Positions 33,997 to 43,500 of a stretch of DNA of 47,386 nt are shown piece by piece. Positions within the stretch are counted from its first letter, which is position 1. Each line of letters opens with the position of its first letter. Position numbers and translations under genes: made by a program. Under the pieces are notes generated by a model, which was not told the origin of the DNA, searched no databases, and saw only the letters and a program-made list of their open reading frames with translations. Origin of the DNA: Muribaculaceae bacterium (GTDB lineage: Bacteria > Bacteroidota > Bacteroidia > Bacteroidales > Muribaculaceae); contig JAFQZK010000030.1 of the NCBI GenBank assembly GCA_017405965.1, positions 1 through 47,386 on the forward strand, read 5' to 3'.

Positions 33997-35343
33997 CTAC
34001 AGCAGGATGGCAGCGGCGAGGGCGATGAGGATGATGGCCGTGAGGCCCATGATGAGTGTCATGAGCGTCATGGTGCGGTAGCCGTCGCGGGCCTTGATGC
34101 CGCCGAAACCTGTCACTACCCAGAAGTAGCTGTCGTTGGCGTGCGAGACGGTCATCGCGCCGGCACCGATGGCCATCACCACCAGGGCTGCGGCAAGGGG
34201 ACTGGTGAAGCCCAGGGCGCTCATCATCGAGCCCGAATCATTGAACATGCCCATCATGCTGGCCGTGGTGGTGATGGCCACGGTCGATGAGCCTTGGGCC
34301 GACTTGAGGATGGCGGCGATAATGAAGGGGAATACCACGCCTAATGCCTTGAGCGCGTCGCCCGACTCCTTGATGATATCGACAAAACCGCTGGCCACGA
34401 CCACGGCACCCAACACACCGCCCGCGGCGGTGATGAAGATGATGGGTCCGGCGGTCTTGAGCGACGACTGGGTGATGTCGTAGAACTTGCTTGTCATTTT
34501 GGTCTGCATCAGCAGAGGCAGGCATGAGAGCAACGCAATCATCAGGGCGATGACGGGTTTGCCCAGGAAGGTGAGGGTGGCGGCAACGCCTGCAGGCAGG
34601 GTTGCCAGTGCTGCCACGCTGCCCAGGGCCATGAGCACGATGGGCAAGACGATGGGCAGGAACGCCAGCGTGGCGTTGCAGCTCTTGGGGTTCTTGGGGT
34701 TCTCGGAACTCTCGGAGCTCTCGGAGGGCTCGGAGTTGACGTTGCCAAAGCGGGCTGTAAAGAAGTAGGCGGGAATGAGCGACAGGAGCGAGATGATGAC
34801 GCCGAGGCCAATCACCAACAGCAGGTTGTTCTCGAGGCCTGTCATACCGGCTGCCGCCACGGGTCCGGGCGTGGGCGGGATGAACACATGCGAGGCAAAC
34901 AGTCCCGCCGCCAGCGCCAGCATCAGTGGCACGGGCGAAATGCCTGACCTGTGTGCCAGCGACTTGCCTATCGGGCTGACGAGCACAAAGCCGCTGTCGC
35001 AGAAGACGGGTATCGACACAATCCAGCCGATGAGCATCATCGCCAGGCGCGGATGCCGCTTGCCCACCACGCGCTCCACGGCACGCGCCAGGGCCACCGC
35101 ACCGCCGGTGTGTTCCAGCACGCTGCCGATCAGCGTACCGAAGATGATCACCAGGGCAATGCCGCTTGACACGCCGCCGAAGCCCTTGCCGATGACGTCA
35201 GGGATGTCGGCAAACGGAACGCCCAGCAGCGCCGCCAGCAAAATTGCGGTAGCAAGTATCGCCAAAAACGGGTGAACCTTAAATCTTGCAATCGCCACCA
35301 CCATCAGCACAATGGCGGCAGTAAATATCAATAGAGTACTCAT
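33997..35343 (-). CDS. GntP-family gluconate/organic-acid permease
   Basis: The 448-residue protein has about 12-14 membrane segments and GntP signatures such as FGTLIGSVLEHTGGA, the PVFCDSGFVLVSPIGK segment and HVFIPPTPGPVAAAG. The family carries gluconate, related sugar acids or glycerate with protons. A hydrophilic loop at about residues 204-221 is a Ser-Glu-x/Pro-Lys-x tripeptide array encoded by a 9-bp tandem repeat. The gene follows the DUF4143 ATPase by 18 bp and may be read from that promoter. Confidence 0.93.
   Translation of the reverse strand: MSTLLIFTAAIVLMVVAIARFKVHPFLAILATAILLAALLGVPFADIPDVIGKGFGGVSSGIALVIIFGTLIGSVLEHTGGAVALARAVERVVGKRHPRLAMMLIGWIVSIPVFCDSGFVLVSPIGKSLAHRSGISPVPLMLALAAGLFASHVFIPPTPGPVAAAGMTGLENNLLLVIGLGVIISLLSLIPAYFFTARFGNVNSEPSESSESSENPKNPKSCNATLAFLPIVLPIVLMALGSVAALATLPAGVAATLTFLGKPVIALMIALLSCLPLLMQTKMTSKFYDITQSSLKTAGPIIFITAAGGVLGAVVVASGFVDIIKESGDALKALGVVFPFIIAAILKSAQGSSTVAITTTASMMGMFNDSGSMMSALGFTSPLAAALVVMAIGAGAMTVSHANDSYFWVVTGFGGIKARDGYRTMTLMTLIMGLTAIILIALAAAILL
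34681..34734. repeat. 9-bp tandem repeat inside the GntP gene
   Basis: Six 9-bp units (GCTCTTGGG, GTTCTTGGG, GTTCTCGGA, ACTCTCGGA, GCTCTCGGA, GGGCTCGGA) keep the reading frame and encode a Ser-Glu/Pro-Lys loop between membrane helices. The CTCGGA core is the same, on the same strand, as in the intergenic array at 861-932. Confidence 0.85.
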
Positions 35344-35361
35344 TGTTGAAAATGTATTATA

Positions 35362-36636
35362 TTAATCCTTCAAACATCCTATAGGTATCACATATATGCC
35401 ATCAGGTCGCTGGTAGGCATATTGCCCAACCGCAGTCAAAACCATCATAAACGAAGGGGCCATCATATGGGTCGTATCAATCGTGTTGGCAAGTTTTTTC
35501 AAAGTTTTTGCTCCGTCTTCAATCAATTGCTCGCCCCCCAATTTGATTTCAATTAGGGCATAAGTCCCATTACGACGGTGAAGAACAGTGTCGCATTCCA
35601 ATCCCGAACTGTCACGATAATGATATAGTTTGCCATCAAGCACCTCGCCATAAACTCGTAAGTCACGAACTGCCAGGTCCTCAAAGAAAAGGCCAAAAGT
35701 GTTCAAATCATTCATTAAGTCATTAGGGCCAAGACCTAGGGCTGCCACACCGATGCTCGGGTCGACAAAATGTCGGGTGTCGCTGGTTCTGATGGCACTT
35801 TTACTGCGGATATTAGGATTCCAAGCTGGCAAATCTTCAATGACAAACAGGCGTTTCAGCGCCTTGATGTAATCGGCAACGGTATCTTCATCAAGCGTCT
35901 TTGCATCATTAGATAACATGTCAGCCTTGATTGTACCATAAGACACTTGCTGAGCAACATTGCGAGCATAGGAGCGCAACAGCATCTTGGCTCTTTCTGG
36001 ACTGCGCATTACTCCATCTACGCGCTGAATGTCTCGTTCAGTAACTGCTTCTACATAGTCAAAAACTTGGTCCAAAGCGATATCTCCATCCAAGAATGTA
36101 GCCTGAGGCCAACCTCCACGGCATACTAAGAAGGCAATTTGCTGAAGTTCAAGCTGATTCACTTGGGGTTCAAATGAATTCCCGTTGAATAATTCAAGAA
36201 GGCTGACACATCCCGAAGACTCACCCGATTCAAAAAGACTCATAGGACGCATTTTTACCCATGCGAATCGTCCAGTACCGCTGTGAATGGTGGCTCCTGC
36301 TTCAGGGGGAACAGACGACCCCGTCAAAATGAACTGCGAAAAAGTGCCTCGTTTGTCCACCTCACTACGAACAGTATCCCACAATGATGGTATGGTTTGC
36401 CATTCATCAATCAGTCGAGGTGTATTGCCTTGTAATAAAGTCTGAGGGCTAATTTCCATCATCTGCCGACTTTGGCTTAAGACCATACTGTCACCTAAGT
36501 CAAGCATACTTAAAGCCTGTTGTTTAGCAGTAGTGGTTTTGCCGCACCATTTAGGGCCTTCGATCAATACCGCGCCCTTACCAGCCAATTTGCGGACGAG
36601 TATTCTATCCGCTATTCTTTGTTTATATGTTACCAT
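35362..36636 (-). CDS. DUF4143 family AAA_14 ATPase
   Basis: The 424-residue protein has Walker A EGPKWCGKTTT (26-36), a Walker B-like RLIDEWQ, a sensor region FILTGSSVP and the C-terminal DUF4143 domain with a PD-(D/E)xK-like core (LECDTVLHRRNGTYALIEIKLG). Proteins of this family are scattered, often recently gained and of unknown role; some are thought to act in toxin-like or DNA-handling systems. Codon use is more AT-rich than in flanking genes, a sign of transfer. Its promoter and three upstream 23-bp repeats are described separately. Confidence 0.92.
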   Translation of the reverse strand: MVTYKQRIADRILVRKLAGKGAVLIEGPKWCGKTTTAKQQALSMLDLGDSMVLSQSRQMMEISPQTLLQGNTPRLIDEWQTIPSLWDTVRSEVDKRGTFSQFILTGSSVPPEAGATIHSGTGRFAWVKMRPMSLFESGESSGCVSLLELFNGNSFEPQVNQLELQQIAFLVCRGGWPQATFLDGDIALDQVFDYVEAVTERDIQRVDGVMRSPERAKMLLRSYARNVAQQVSYGTIKADMLSNDAKTLDEDTVADYIKALKRLFVIEDLPAWNPNIRSKSAIRTSDTRHFVDPSIGVAALGLGPNDLMNDLNTFGLFFEDLAVRDLRVYGEVLDGKLYHYRDSSGLECDTVLHRRNGTYALIEIKLGGEQLIEDGAKTLKKLANTIDTTHMMAPSFMMVLTAVGQYAYQRPDGIYVIPIGCLKD

Positions 36637-36662
36637 AAAAAACGCCTAAATCAATATTTCGG

Positions 36663-36694
36663 CAAATTTACTGATTATTACTGATTTATGCAAA
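36663..36694 (-). promoter_or_regulatory. Promoter for the DUF4143 ATPase gene
   Basis: Minus-strand TAAATTTG (plus 36663-36670) follows TTTG (plus 36691-36694) with 20 bases between, 27 bp before ATG 36636. Confidence 0.75.
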
Positions 36695-36709
36695 TTTTTA
36701 TCAGATTTT

Positions 36710-36778
36710 CGGCCATTTGTGGAATTTTTGTTCGGTTATTTGTGGTGTTTTTATTCGGTCATTTGTGACTCGTTTATG
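36710..36778. repeat. Three 23-bp direct repeats upstream of the DUF4143 promoter
   Basis: CGGCCATTTGTGG, CGGTTATTTGTGG and CGGTCATTTGTGA begin at 36710, 36733 and 36756, exactly 23 bp apart, each followed by a T-rich half. A further CATTTGTGG lies near 36865, off register. They start 15 bp upstream of the -33 box, where an activator or repressor could bind. The rest of 36779-36967 holds no gene I can support. Confidence 0.75.
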
Positions 36779-36967
36779 AAAAACGTAGTCAAAATTCAAT
36801 CATTGTGTGTCTTTCCCCTGGTACACGAATGGGCACAAATGTCCATGAAAATCTTTCACGGCTCATTTGTGGCCATTGTTGTTTTTTGTGTTTTTTTCTG
36901 CGTTTATCATGCGGCCACGCCAAGGCGAGGCCCTACGTTGCGGATGCCTTCAGCAAATTCAGACTAA

Positions 36968-37510
36968 TCAGTTGTTTTTTAGGGTGGAGAGGATGGAGAG
37001 TAACTCGGTGGAGGTGGTAGCGACGAGGGTGCGGGCGAGGTTCTTGCCGCGGGCGAAGGGGGTGCGCGTCATGTCGGCGAGTTGCTGGACAGTGGCGTCG
37101 TAGAGGCCGTCGAGGTTGGCGACGATGATGGGACGCGGATCGTCGTTGCCGATGGTCATGACGGCAAGGGTGGACATCCACTCGTCGAGGGTGCCGATGC
37201 CGCCGGGCATGACGATGAACGCGTCGCCGTGCTCAATCATGTACTGCTTGCGGTCGCCCAGGTTGGCGGTATAGACCACCTCGTCGCAGAGGGGGTCGAT
37301 GCGGTGCCTGAACATCTCGGGTATCACGCCGATGATGTGTCCGCCCGCCGCATGGGTTGCGGCTGCGGTGATGTGCATTAAGCCGGCTTTAGAGCCGCCG
37401 TAGAGCAAGGTATGACCGTTCTGGCCGATCCATGTGCCCAAAGTCGTGGCCAACTGCTGGTATTTCTCTTCCAGCCCTTCCTGTGAACTGCAGTAAACAA
37501 CAATGTTCAT
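36968..37510 (-). CDS. LOG-family protein (TIGR00730)
   Basis: LOG proteins cleave nucleoside 5'-monophosphates such as cytokinin ribotides and AMP. The 180-residue protein has the family motifs LYGGSKAGLMH (36-46) and MPGGIGTLDE (101-110), with the catalytic Arg/Glu in GDRKQYM and the PGGxGTxxE box. The length is typical. In bacteria the physiological substrate is often unclear. It lies at the end of a minus-strand run with birA, tsaE and porX. Confidence 0.93.
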   Translation of the reverse strand: MNIVVYCSSQEGLEEKYQQLATTLGTWIGQNGHTLLYGGSKAGLMHITAAATHAAGGHIIGVIPEMFRHRIDPLCDEVVYTANLGDRKQYMIEHGDAFIVMPGGIGTLDEWMSTLAVMTIGNDDPRPIIVANLDGLYDATVQQLADMTRTPFARGKNLARTLVATTSTELLSILSTLKNN

Positions 37511-37540
37511 TTCTTTTTTGACGATATCAACAGGAAAACA

Positions 37541-37613
37541 ATAAGTACAATAAATACAAACTATCCGGCATGTGACGCGGATGCCATTGTGATTATTGTA
37601 TTTATTGTTTTCA
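37541..37613. repeat. A/T-rich inverted repeat upstream of the LOG gene
   Basis: ACAATAAATACAA near 37547-37559 is complementary to TTGTATTTATTGT near 37597-37609, and repeats of ACAATAA extend the arms. The minus strand also shows a 35-codon frame from ATG 37614 with one in-frame TAG (37561-37563) whose second half would be a short membrane helix ending at the LOG start (ATGA). I think the hydrophobic reading follows from the repeat. Confidence 0.5.
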
Positions 37614-37632
37614 TTTTAGTTTTGTTTTTGGG

Positions 37633-38385
37633 TTAAAGGACGGTGTTGTTGATGATGTGCTTGACTTGCTTGAAGAGGTAGTCGTGGCGGGTGCCGTCCT
37701 CGTGGAGTAGGGTGAGGGTGCCGTCGGGGGCGATGCCGGCTACACTGGCCATGAAGCGGTTGCCGTCGGCGTCCTCCCAAAGGTGCAACCGGCCGTCGTT
37801 GCGGTAGAGGGCAGCCATGTAGCGCTGGTGCAGGTCAGAGCGGGCAGTGTCGTCGGCCAGCGAGTCCACCAGTTGCTCGATGCGTGAGCACACACGTTTC
37901 AATAGCGCCATCAGGTCGTGCTCATGGCCGGTGATGTTGATGAGCGAGACGGGATTGGGGGCGTCGCTGACGAAAACTTGCTGGTTGACGTTGATGCCGA
38001 TGCCGATGATGCAGGTCGCGATATCGGAGCCGTTGAGCGAGTTCTCGATGAGCATTCCGCAGACTTTCTTGTCCTGCCAATAGACGTCGTTGGGCCACTT
38101 AACCGAAAAACCGCCACCGGCCTCGGTCGTCAGTGCCTCGACGACGGCCAGGGCTGCCGCTTCGCTCAGGTAGAACTGGTCGCGAGCCTTGACAGGCGGT
38201 CGCTTGAGCAAATGAGAAAACGTGAGGTTCTTGCCGTCCTCGCTCTCCCAGGAATTGCCTTTCTGGCCGCGGCCAGCGGTCTGGCAGGGGGTATAAATGA
38301 CCGTACCGCCCGGCAGCGTGGCTGCCAAGCGGGACAGGTAGGTGTTGGTGCTCGCCGTCTGGCTGACCTTGATGTAGTGTGGCAT
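37633..38385 (-). CDS. birA: Biotin--[acetyl-CoA-carboxylase] ligase
   Basis: The 250-residue protein attaches biotin to carboxylase carrier domains through biotinyl-AMP. The catalytic loop TAGRGQKGNSW (36-46), the KWPND motif with Lys96, VCGMLIEN and the GIGINVN strand are all present. A C-terminal SH3-like domain follows (about 205-250). The N-terminal winged helix of the repressor type is missing, so it should not regulate biotin genes directly. Confidence 0.95.
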   Translation of the reverse strand: MPHYIKVSQTASTNTYLSRLAATLPGGTVIYTPCQTAGRGQKGNSWESEDGKNLTFSHLLKRPPVKARDQFYLSEAAALAVVEALTTEAGGGFSVKWPNDVYWQDKKVCGMLIENSLNGSDIATCIIGIGINVNQQVFVSDAPNPVSLINITGHEHDLMALLKRVCSRIEQLVDSLADDTARSDLHQRYMAALYRNDGRLHLWEDADGNRFMASVAGIAPDGTLTLLHEDGTRHDYLFKQVKHIINNTVL

Positions 38386-38486
38386 TTTTAGTTTTTAGTC
38401 CTTAGTTTTTAGTCCTTAGTTTTTAGTCCTTAGTTTTTAGTCCTTAGTCCTTAGTTTCTAGTCCTTAGTTTTTAGACCTTAGTTTA
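38386..38486. repeat. 14-bp (2 x 7) tandem repeat between birA and tsaE
   Basis: Alternating heptamers TTAGTTT and TTAGTCC form about seven 14-bp units that fill the whole gap between the birA start and the tsaE stop. No promoter or terminator is seen in it. It belongs with other TTAG-type heptamer linkers in the window. Confidence 0.85.
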
Positions 38487-38927
38487 CTAGAGGGTGGGGA
38501 AGGTCATCTTGAGGGTGCGGCTCTCGTCGTCGTTGACGGTGATGTCCACGCGCACGGTGTCGTCGGGCAGCAGGCCGTCGATGCGCTCGGGCCACTCGAT
38601 GAAGCACAATGCGCCGCTGTCGAAGTAGTCCTCGGCGCCCAAGTCAACAGCCTCTTCCTCCTTCTCGAGGCGATAGCAGTCGAAGTGGTAAATCAGTTCG
38701 GCGGTGGTGTCGCTGCGGTACTCGTTGATGATGGCAAACGAGGGCGAGTTGGTCATGTCGCTCTCGACGCCCAACTGCTTGCACAGGGCGTTGATAAACG
38801 TGGTCTTGCCGGCGCCCATCTCGCCATAGAAGGCATAGACGGTGAGGTCGCCCATCTCGGTCATGAACTTGTAGGCGGCATCGTCGATGGCCTCCAGATT
38901 GGGAATCGGTATTTCGATTGTTTTCAT
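38487..38927 (-). CDS. tsaE: tRNA threonylcarbamoyladenosine ATPase TsaE
   Basis: TsaE is the ATPase that drives turnover of the TsaB-TsaD-TsaE complex making t6A37 in tRNAs reading ANN codons. The 146-residue protein has Walker [10 protein letters not shown] (35-43), the switch-like [19 protein letters not shown] and the Walker B-like [11 protein letters not shown] use ATG 38927, since the longer frame would begin inside a GC hairpin. It is cotranscribed with porX, a pairing I recall from other Bacteroidales. Confidence 0.94.
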   Translation of the reverse strand: MKTIEIPIPNLEAIDDAAYKFMTEMGDLTVYAFYGEMGAGKTTFINALCKQLGVESDMTNSPSFAIINEYRSDTTAELIYHFDCYRLEKEEEAVDLGAEDYFDSGALCFIEWPERIDGLLPDDTVRVDITVNDDESRTLKMTFPTL

Positions 38928-38944
38928 ATTCTGGTATTTTATTG

Positions 38945-38963
38945 GCCGCGACATAGTCGCGGC
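38945..38963. repeat. GC hairpin between porX and tsaE
   Basis: GCCGCGAC-ATA-GTCGCGGC is a perfect stem of eight pairs. With its flanks (TTGG before, ATGG after) it matches the hairpin near 4272-4295, so it is a dispersed element. Confidence 0.65.
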
Positions 38964-38987
38964 ATGGTGAATCTTATTGAACGTTAA

Positions 38988-40532
38988 TTACTTGGGGGAG
39001 AGGGTCACGATGGGCACTAGCATCTCTTCCATCGAGATGCCGCCGTGCTGGAACGTGTCGTTGTAATAGGAAACGTAGTAGTTGTAGTTGTTAGGGTAGG
39101 CGAAGAAGTCGCGGTTCATCGCGAAGATGTAGGTGCTCGAGATGTTGGGAGCAGGCAGGCCCACACGCTTGGGCTGCTTGATCTCATAGACTTGCTTGCT
39201 GTTGTAGGTGAGGCTCTTGCCCACCTTGTAGCGTAGGTTGGTGTTGATGTTCTTGTCACCGATGACATTGATGGGACGGTCCACCTTGATGGTGCCGTGG
39301 TCGGTGGTGAGCACGATCTTGTAGCCGTTCTGCGCCATAAGCTTGAAAATCTCGAGCACGTTGGAGTTCTTGAACCAGGACTCGGTGAGCGAGCGGTAGG
39401 CCTTGTCGGTGTTGGCCAGCTCGCGTATCGTCTTGGACTCGGTGCGGGCATGCGACAACATGTCCACGAAGTTGAACACGAGCACATTGAGTTCGTAGTT
39501 CTTGAACATTCCGAAGTTCTGCATCAGTTTCTCGCCGGCAGCACTGTCATTCATCTTGTTGTAAGAGAAGTGCACCTTGCGGCGATAGCGGTCGAGCAGG
39601 GTCTGGATGAGCGGTGCCTCGTTCAGGTTCTTGCCTTCCTCGCTCTCCTCATCGACCCACAGGTCGGGGAACATCTGCTCGATGTCCACGGGCATGAGTC
39701 CCGAGAAGATGGCGTTGCGGGCATATTGCGTGGCCGTGGGCAGGATCGTGGTATAGAGTTCCTCGCTCTCGATGTTGTAGATATCGGCGAGCAGCGGGCT
39801 GACAATGCGCCACTGGTCGAGCCTGAAGTTGTCGATGACCACGAAGCACACTTTCTCGCCCTTGTCGAGCAAGGGGAGCACCTTGGTCTTGAACAGCTCG
39901 TTGCTGCGCAGGGGGTGTTCGGGTTTGGTGAGCCAGTCCTCATAATTGCGGCGCACGAATTTGGCGAAGGCGCTGTTGGCCTCGACCTTTTGCATCTTGA
40001 GCATCTCGTCCATGTTGGTGTCGGCATTGGACAGGGTGAGCTCCCAGTGCACGAGGGTGGTGTAGAGCTGGTACCAGTCCTCGATGGTCTGTGCCGAGTT
40101 GATCATCTGGCTGATGCGCATGAATTCCTGTTGGTAGTCGCCGGTGACTTTCTCGGTGATGAGGGCGTCGCTGTGCAGGTTCTTCTTGATGGACAGCAGG
40201 ATCTGCATCGGGTTGACCGGCTTGATCAGGTAGTCGGCGATCTCGCTGCCGATGGCCTGGTTCATGATGTCCTCCTCCTCGCTCTTGGTGATCATGATGA
40301 CGGGGACATTGGGCTGCATGATCTTGATGCGTTGCAGGGCCTCCAGGCCGCTGATGCCGGGCATGTTCTCATCCAGAATGATGAGGTTGAAAATCTGGTT
40401 GCTCAGAGCATCGAGTGCGTCACGTCCGTTGGTGACAGTCTCCACTTCATATCCCTTGTTCTCGAGGAACAGGATGTGGGGCTTCAACAGGTCGATTTCG
40501 TCGTCGGCCCACAATATTCTTTCCTTGCTCAT
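38988..40532 (-). CDS. porX: PorX response regulator/PglZ phosphodiesterase of type IX secretion
   Basis: PorX controls the type IX secretion system together with the kinase PorY and the sigma factor SigP. The 514-residue protein has a CheY-like receiver with Asp10-Asp11 and phospho-acceptor Asp54 (LILDENMPG), a helical linker, and a C-terminal alkaline-phosphatase-superfamily (PglZ) domain. That domain has metal-binding Asp234 (VVIDNFR), the nucleophile region ILPTATQYARNA (264-275), FNFVDMLSHA, TTDHGT and QHGGISMEEM. All expected catalytic residues are present. It is followed by tsaE and preceded, 24 bp upstream, by porW. Confidence 0.95.
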   Translation of the reverse strand: MSKERILWADDEIDLLKPHILFLENKGYEVETVTNGRDALDALSNQIFNLIILDENMPGISGLEALQRIKIMQPNVPVIMITKSEEEDIMNQAIGSEIADYLIKPVNPMQILLSIKKNLHSDALITEKVTGDYQQEFMRISQMINSAQTIEDWYQLYTTLVHWELTLSNADTNMDEMLKMQKVEANSAFAKFVRRNYEDWLTKPEHPLRSNELFKTKVLPLLDKGEKVCFVVIDNFRLDQWRIVSPLLADIYNIESEELYTTILPTATQYARNAIFSGLMPVDIEQMFPDLWVDEESEEGKNLNEAPLIQTLLDRYRRKVHFSYNKMNDSAAGEKLMQNFGMFKNYELNVLVFNFVDMLSHARTESKTIRELANTDKAYRSLTESWFKNSNVLEIFKLMAQNGYKIVLTTDHGTIKVDRPINVIGDKNINTNLRYKVGKSLTYNSKQVYEIKQPKRVGLPAPNISSTYIFAMNRDFFAYPNNYNYYVSYYNDTFQHGGISMEEMLVPIVTLSPK

Positions 40533-40556
40533 GTGGTTTGTCTCAATAATGTATTG

Positions 40557-43500
40557 TTAGTCTTTCTTCTTTTCGGGTTCCTGGCCGGGAGGAGTGAACT
40601 TGCCTTCCGGGTTGGACGGAGTGGCCTGGTTGGCCGGGTTAGCCGGGTTAGCAGAGCCAGCCGGATTGGCAGGATTGGACTGGGTGGGCGGTGTAGCTGG
40701 ACTGGCTTGGTTATTGCCACTGCCGTTGTCGTTACCGCTGCCATTGTTCTGGCCGCTGCCGCTACCGTTGTTCTTACCCTTGCCCTTGTTCCGATCTTGG
40801 CGCTCCTGGGCTTGCTGTTTGCGCTCCTGGTCTCGCTCCCTAGCCTGTTGCTTGCGCTCTTCGGCCTTTTCCTTGCGTTCCTGATCTCGCTCTTTCTGCC
40901 GCTGTTTGCGTTCCTGCTCACGGGCCTTGGCCTGCTCCTTGCGCTCCTTTTGCTTGGCTTTGCGTTCGCGTTCGCGCTCTTTGGCTTTGGCCTTGCGCTC
41001 CTTCTCGCGTTCCTTGGCAAGTTGCTTGCGCTCCTTAGCCTTGTCCTTGCGGGCCTGCTCTTTAGCCTTCTTGGCATCCTTCTTGGCCTGTTCGGCGGCC
41101 TTATAGGCAGCCTTTGCCGAGTCTTCACGCCACTTGTAGCGGAAGTCGCGTTCTTTCTCCTTCTCCCTCTCGGCTAGCTCGATGGAGTCTTGCTCGGCTA
41201 TCTCTTCGAGGCGTGCCAGTTTGCGCTGGTGCTTCTGTTCTTGCTTGATGCTGTCGTCAATCTCCTTTTGACGCTTGCGCTCTTCCTTTTCACGGGCCTT
41301 AGCCTCGCGTTCCAGTTGCTTGAGGTGCTCTTCCTCGGCCTTCTCCTGAGCTTTGAGCTCCTTCTCGGAGAGGGTGTTCTGGGACGATCTTGCAGTCGTT
41401 GTGCGGTTGCGGTAGTCGTCGGCCTTGATCTGTTGACGTTCGGACTGAGCACGAGCTTTCTCTTCGGCCTCGGCGCGTGCCTTCTCTTCGGCTTCGATAC
41501 GTGCCTTCTCGGCAGCCTCGGCTTCGAGGCGTGCCTTTTCTTCGGCCTCTTCACGTGCCTTTTCTTCGGCGTCACGTTTCGCCAGTTCGGCGGCCTCGCG
41601 TTCCCATTGCTCGGCCTCGATTCTTGCTTTCTCGCGCTCTTCGGCCGCTTTAGCTTCGGCCTCTTCGATGGCTTTCTTCTCTTCCTCGTCAAGTTCTTTC
41701 TTCTCGAGGTCGCTGTGCTCCTTGTCGTTCTTCTCCTCCAGATAGTTGAAGTAGTCCTCGAAGGTGCGTCCCTCGTTGAGCAGCAGGTTGAAGTTGTCCA
41801 CGCTGATGATGACGTAGTGAACCTGTCGCGGCACGTTGATGGTCTGGTCCTGCTCAAACACCGAGCGGTAATGGGTGGCCTCCTTGAAGTTGTCCAAGCC
41901 CTTGACCACAAGCAGTCCCAGGGTGCCGAAGCTCATCTGCTCGATATCGTAGTCCTTGACCTTGAACGCGTTGAAATTGTGGCGTGCCACCTCGTAGAGG
42001 AGCAGATTGCCGTTGACGCTGTCCAGCGGGAAGAGCAGGATGAATACCTGCGGCTTGTCGTTGTCCTCGGCAAACGGAGTGAAAGTGCGCTCCAGTGCCT
42101 GAGGTGTCGTGTCGTTGCTCAGGCGTGTGCTCCACAGCATACCGCGCACGTTGCTGCCGCCACCCTCGAGTCGGCGTCCCTGATTGAGTTGCTTGACAAT
42201 CTCGGACGCGACGGGTGTGATGTCGGTCTGCGGGTAGCGCTGGAGCATATCCTTGATGGTCTCCTTGAACTTGTCGTGATTCTTCTGTGTCAGGTAGCTC
42301 AACGCATCGATGAACATGAACTTGGGCATGATCTTGGAGAGCGGATACTTGCGCATCATCTCGGCATAGGCCTCATGCACGGCCTCGTTGTTGTTGGCCA
42401 GGTAGTTGGCGTAGGCTTCCTCGTACATCCTCTCCTGGTCCCTGTTCATGTTCTTGAGGTTCTCCAGGTAGTTGGGATCCTGCATGGCCATGCCGTACTT
42501 GGACTCGGGGAACTCAATGAGGATGCTGTCCCTGTAGGGCTCGGCATCGGCATCCTGGCCGTTGCGCATGTACATCATGTACATATTATAGAACACGTCC
42601 AGACGATAGGTGTTGTCGGGATAGCGTTTCAGCAACTGTCCGAACTCATAGGCCGCCGCATTATAGTCCTCCATCTTGTCCTTGAGGATGGTGCCCATGT
42701 TGTACAGGCCCTCTTGAATGATCTCGTGGGCTGCCTGGATCTCCTCTTCGGTCTTGGGAATCTGTTTCAGGTAATACTCCTCGAAGTGGGGGTCCTCGGC
42801 TCGTTTCAAGGCCTCGACGTCCACCTGTACGGTATCGCCGTTCTCGTCAACAATCACGCTGTCGGCCAGCGCCAATAGTGTGCTGTCGACCATCTCCTCG
42901 TCGTTGAACGAGAAGGTGTTTTTGTTGTAGCGGCGCCAGTTGTCTTCAAGTTTACGGCTACCCCACAGTTTCTGGAACTGGGTTTTACCGGCATTCTTGG
43001 TGGAGGTGTTGTAGAAGTACCACGAGTTGTCGGTGTTCATCGTGTATTGCGACGGCGTGTTGCCCCTGTCCTGAATGGCGTCGCCCTTGGCTCTCTGCTC
43101 GGCAAGGTATGCCTCGCGTTCGGCGGCTTCTTTCTCTTCTTTCTCTTTCTTCTTGAGTTCCTCGATGATCTTGGCGATGACGGCTTTCTGCTCCTCGGGG
43201 GTCATCTTGGCCAACATGAGCAGCGAGTCCTGCAAGGTCACGTTCTGGGAATAGACCGCCAGCTCGTCGAGCACATCGCTGCGCTTCTTGAGCATCTTGT
43301 AGTTGGGGTAATCCTCGTTGATCAGGGGGATAGCCTCGGCATAGCAGGGCTGTGCGTCGTCATACTGGCGCCTGTTGAAGTATATGCCGCCCAGCGTGAG
43401 TTGGCTGATGGCCTTGTCCACACCGTTGCGGGTGCTCTTCTCGGCAGCAAGCCTGTAGTTCTCGATTGCGTTCAAGGTGTCGCCATGTGTGAGATAGAGG

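Noticed and set aside
34681-34734. Frameshift or misassembly in the GntP gene at the 9-bp repeat
   Set aside because: The repeat length is a multiple of three and membrane segments on both sides stay in one frame.
36710-36778. CRISPR array
   Set aside because: The 23-bp units are contiguous direct repeats with T-rich halves, not repeats separated by unique spacers, and no cas gene is near.
39297-42878. Two long plus-strand open frames (about 626 and 562 codons) with very hydrophobic products
   Set aside because: They lie opposite porX and porW. The Leu/Phe/Ala-rich runs are the reverse reading of the Glu/Lys/Arg repeats in the porW tail.
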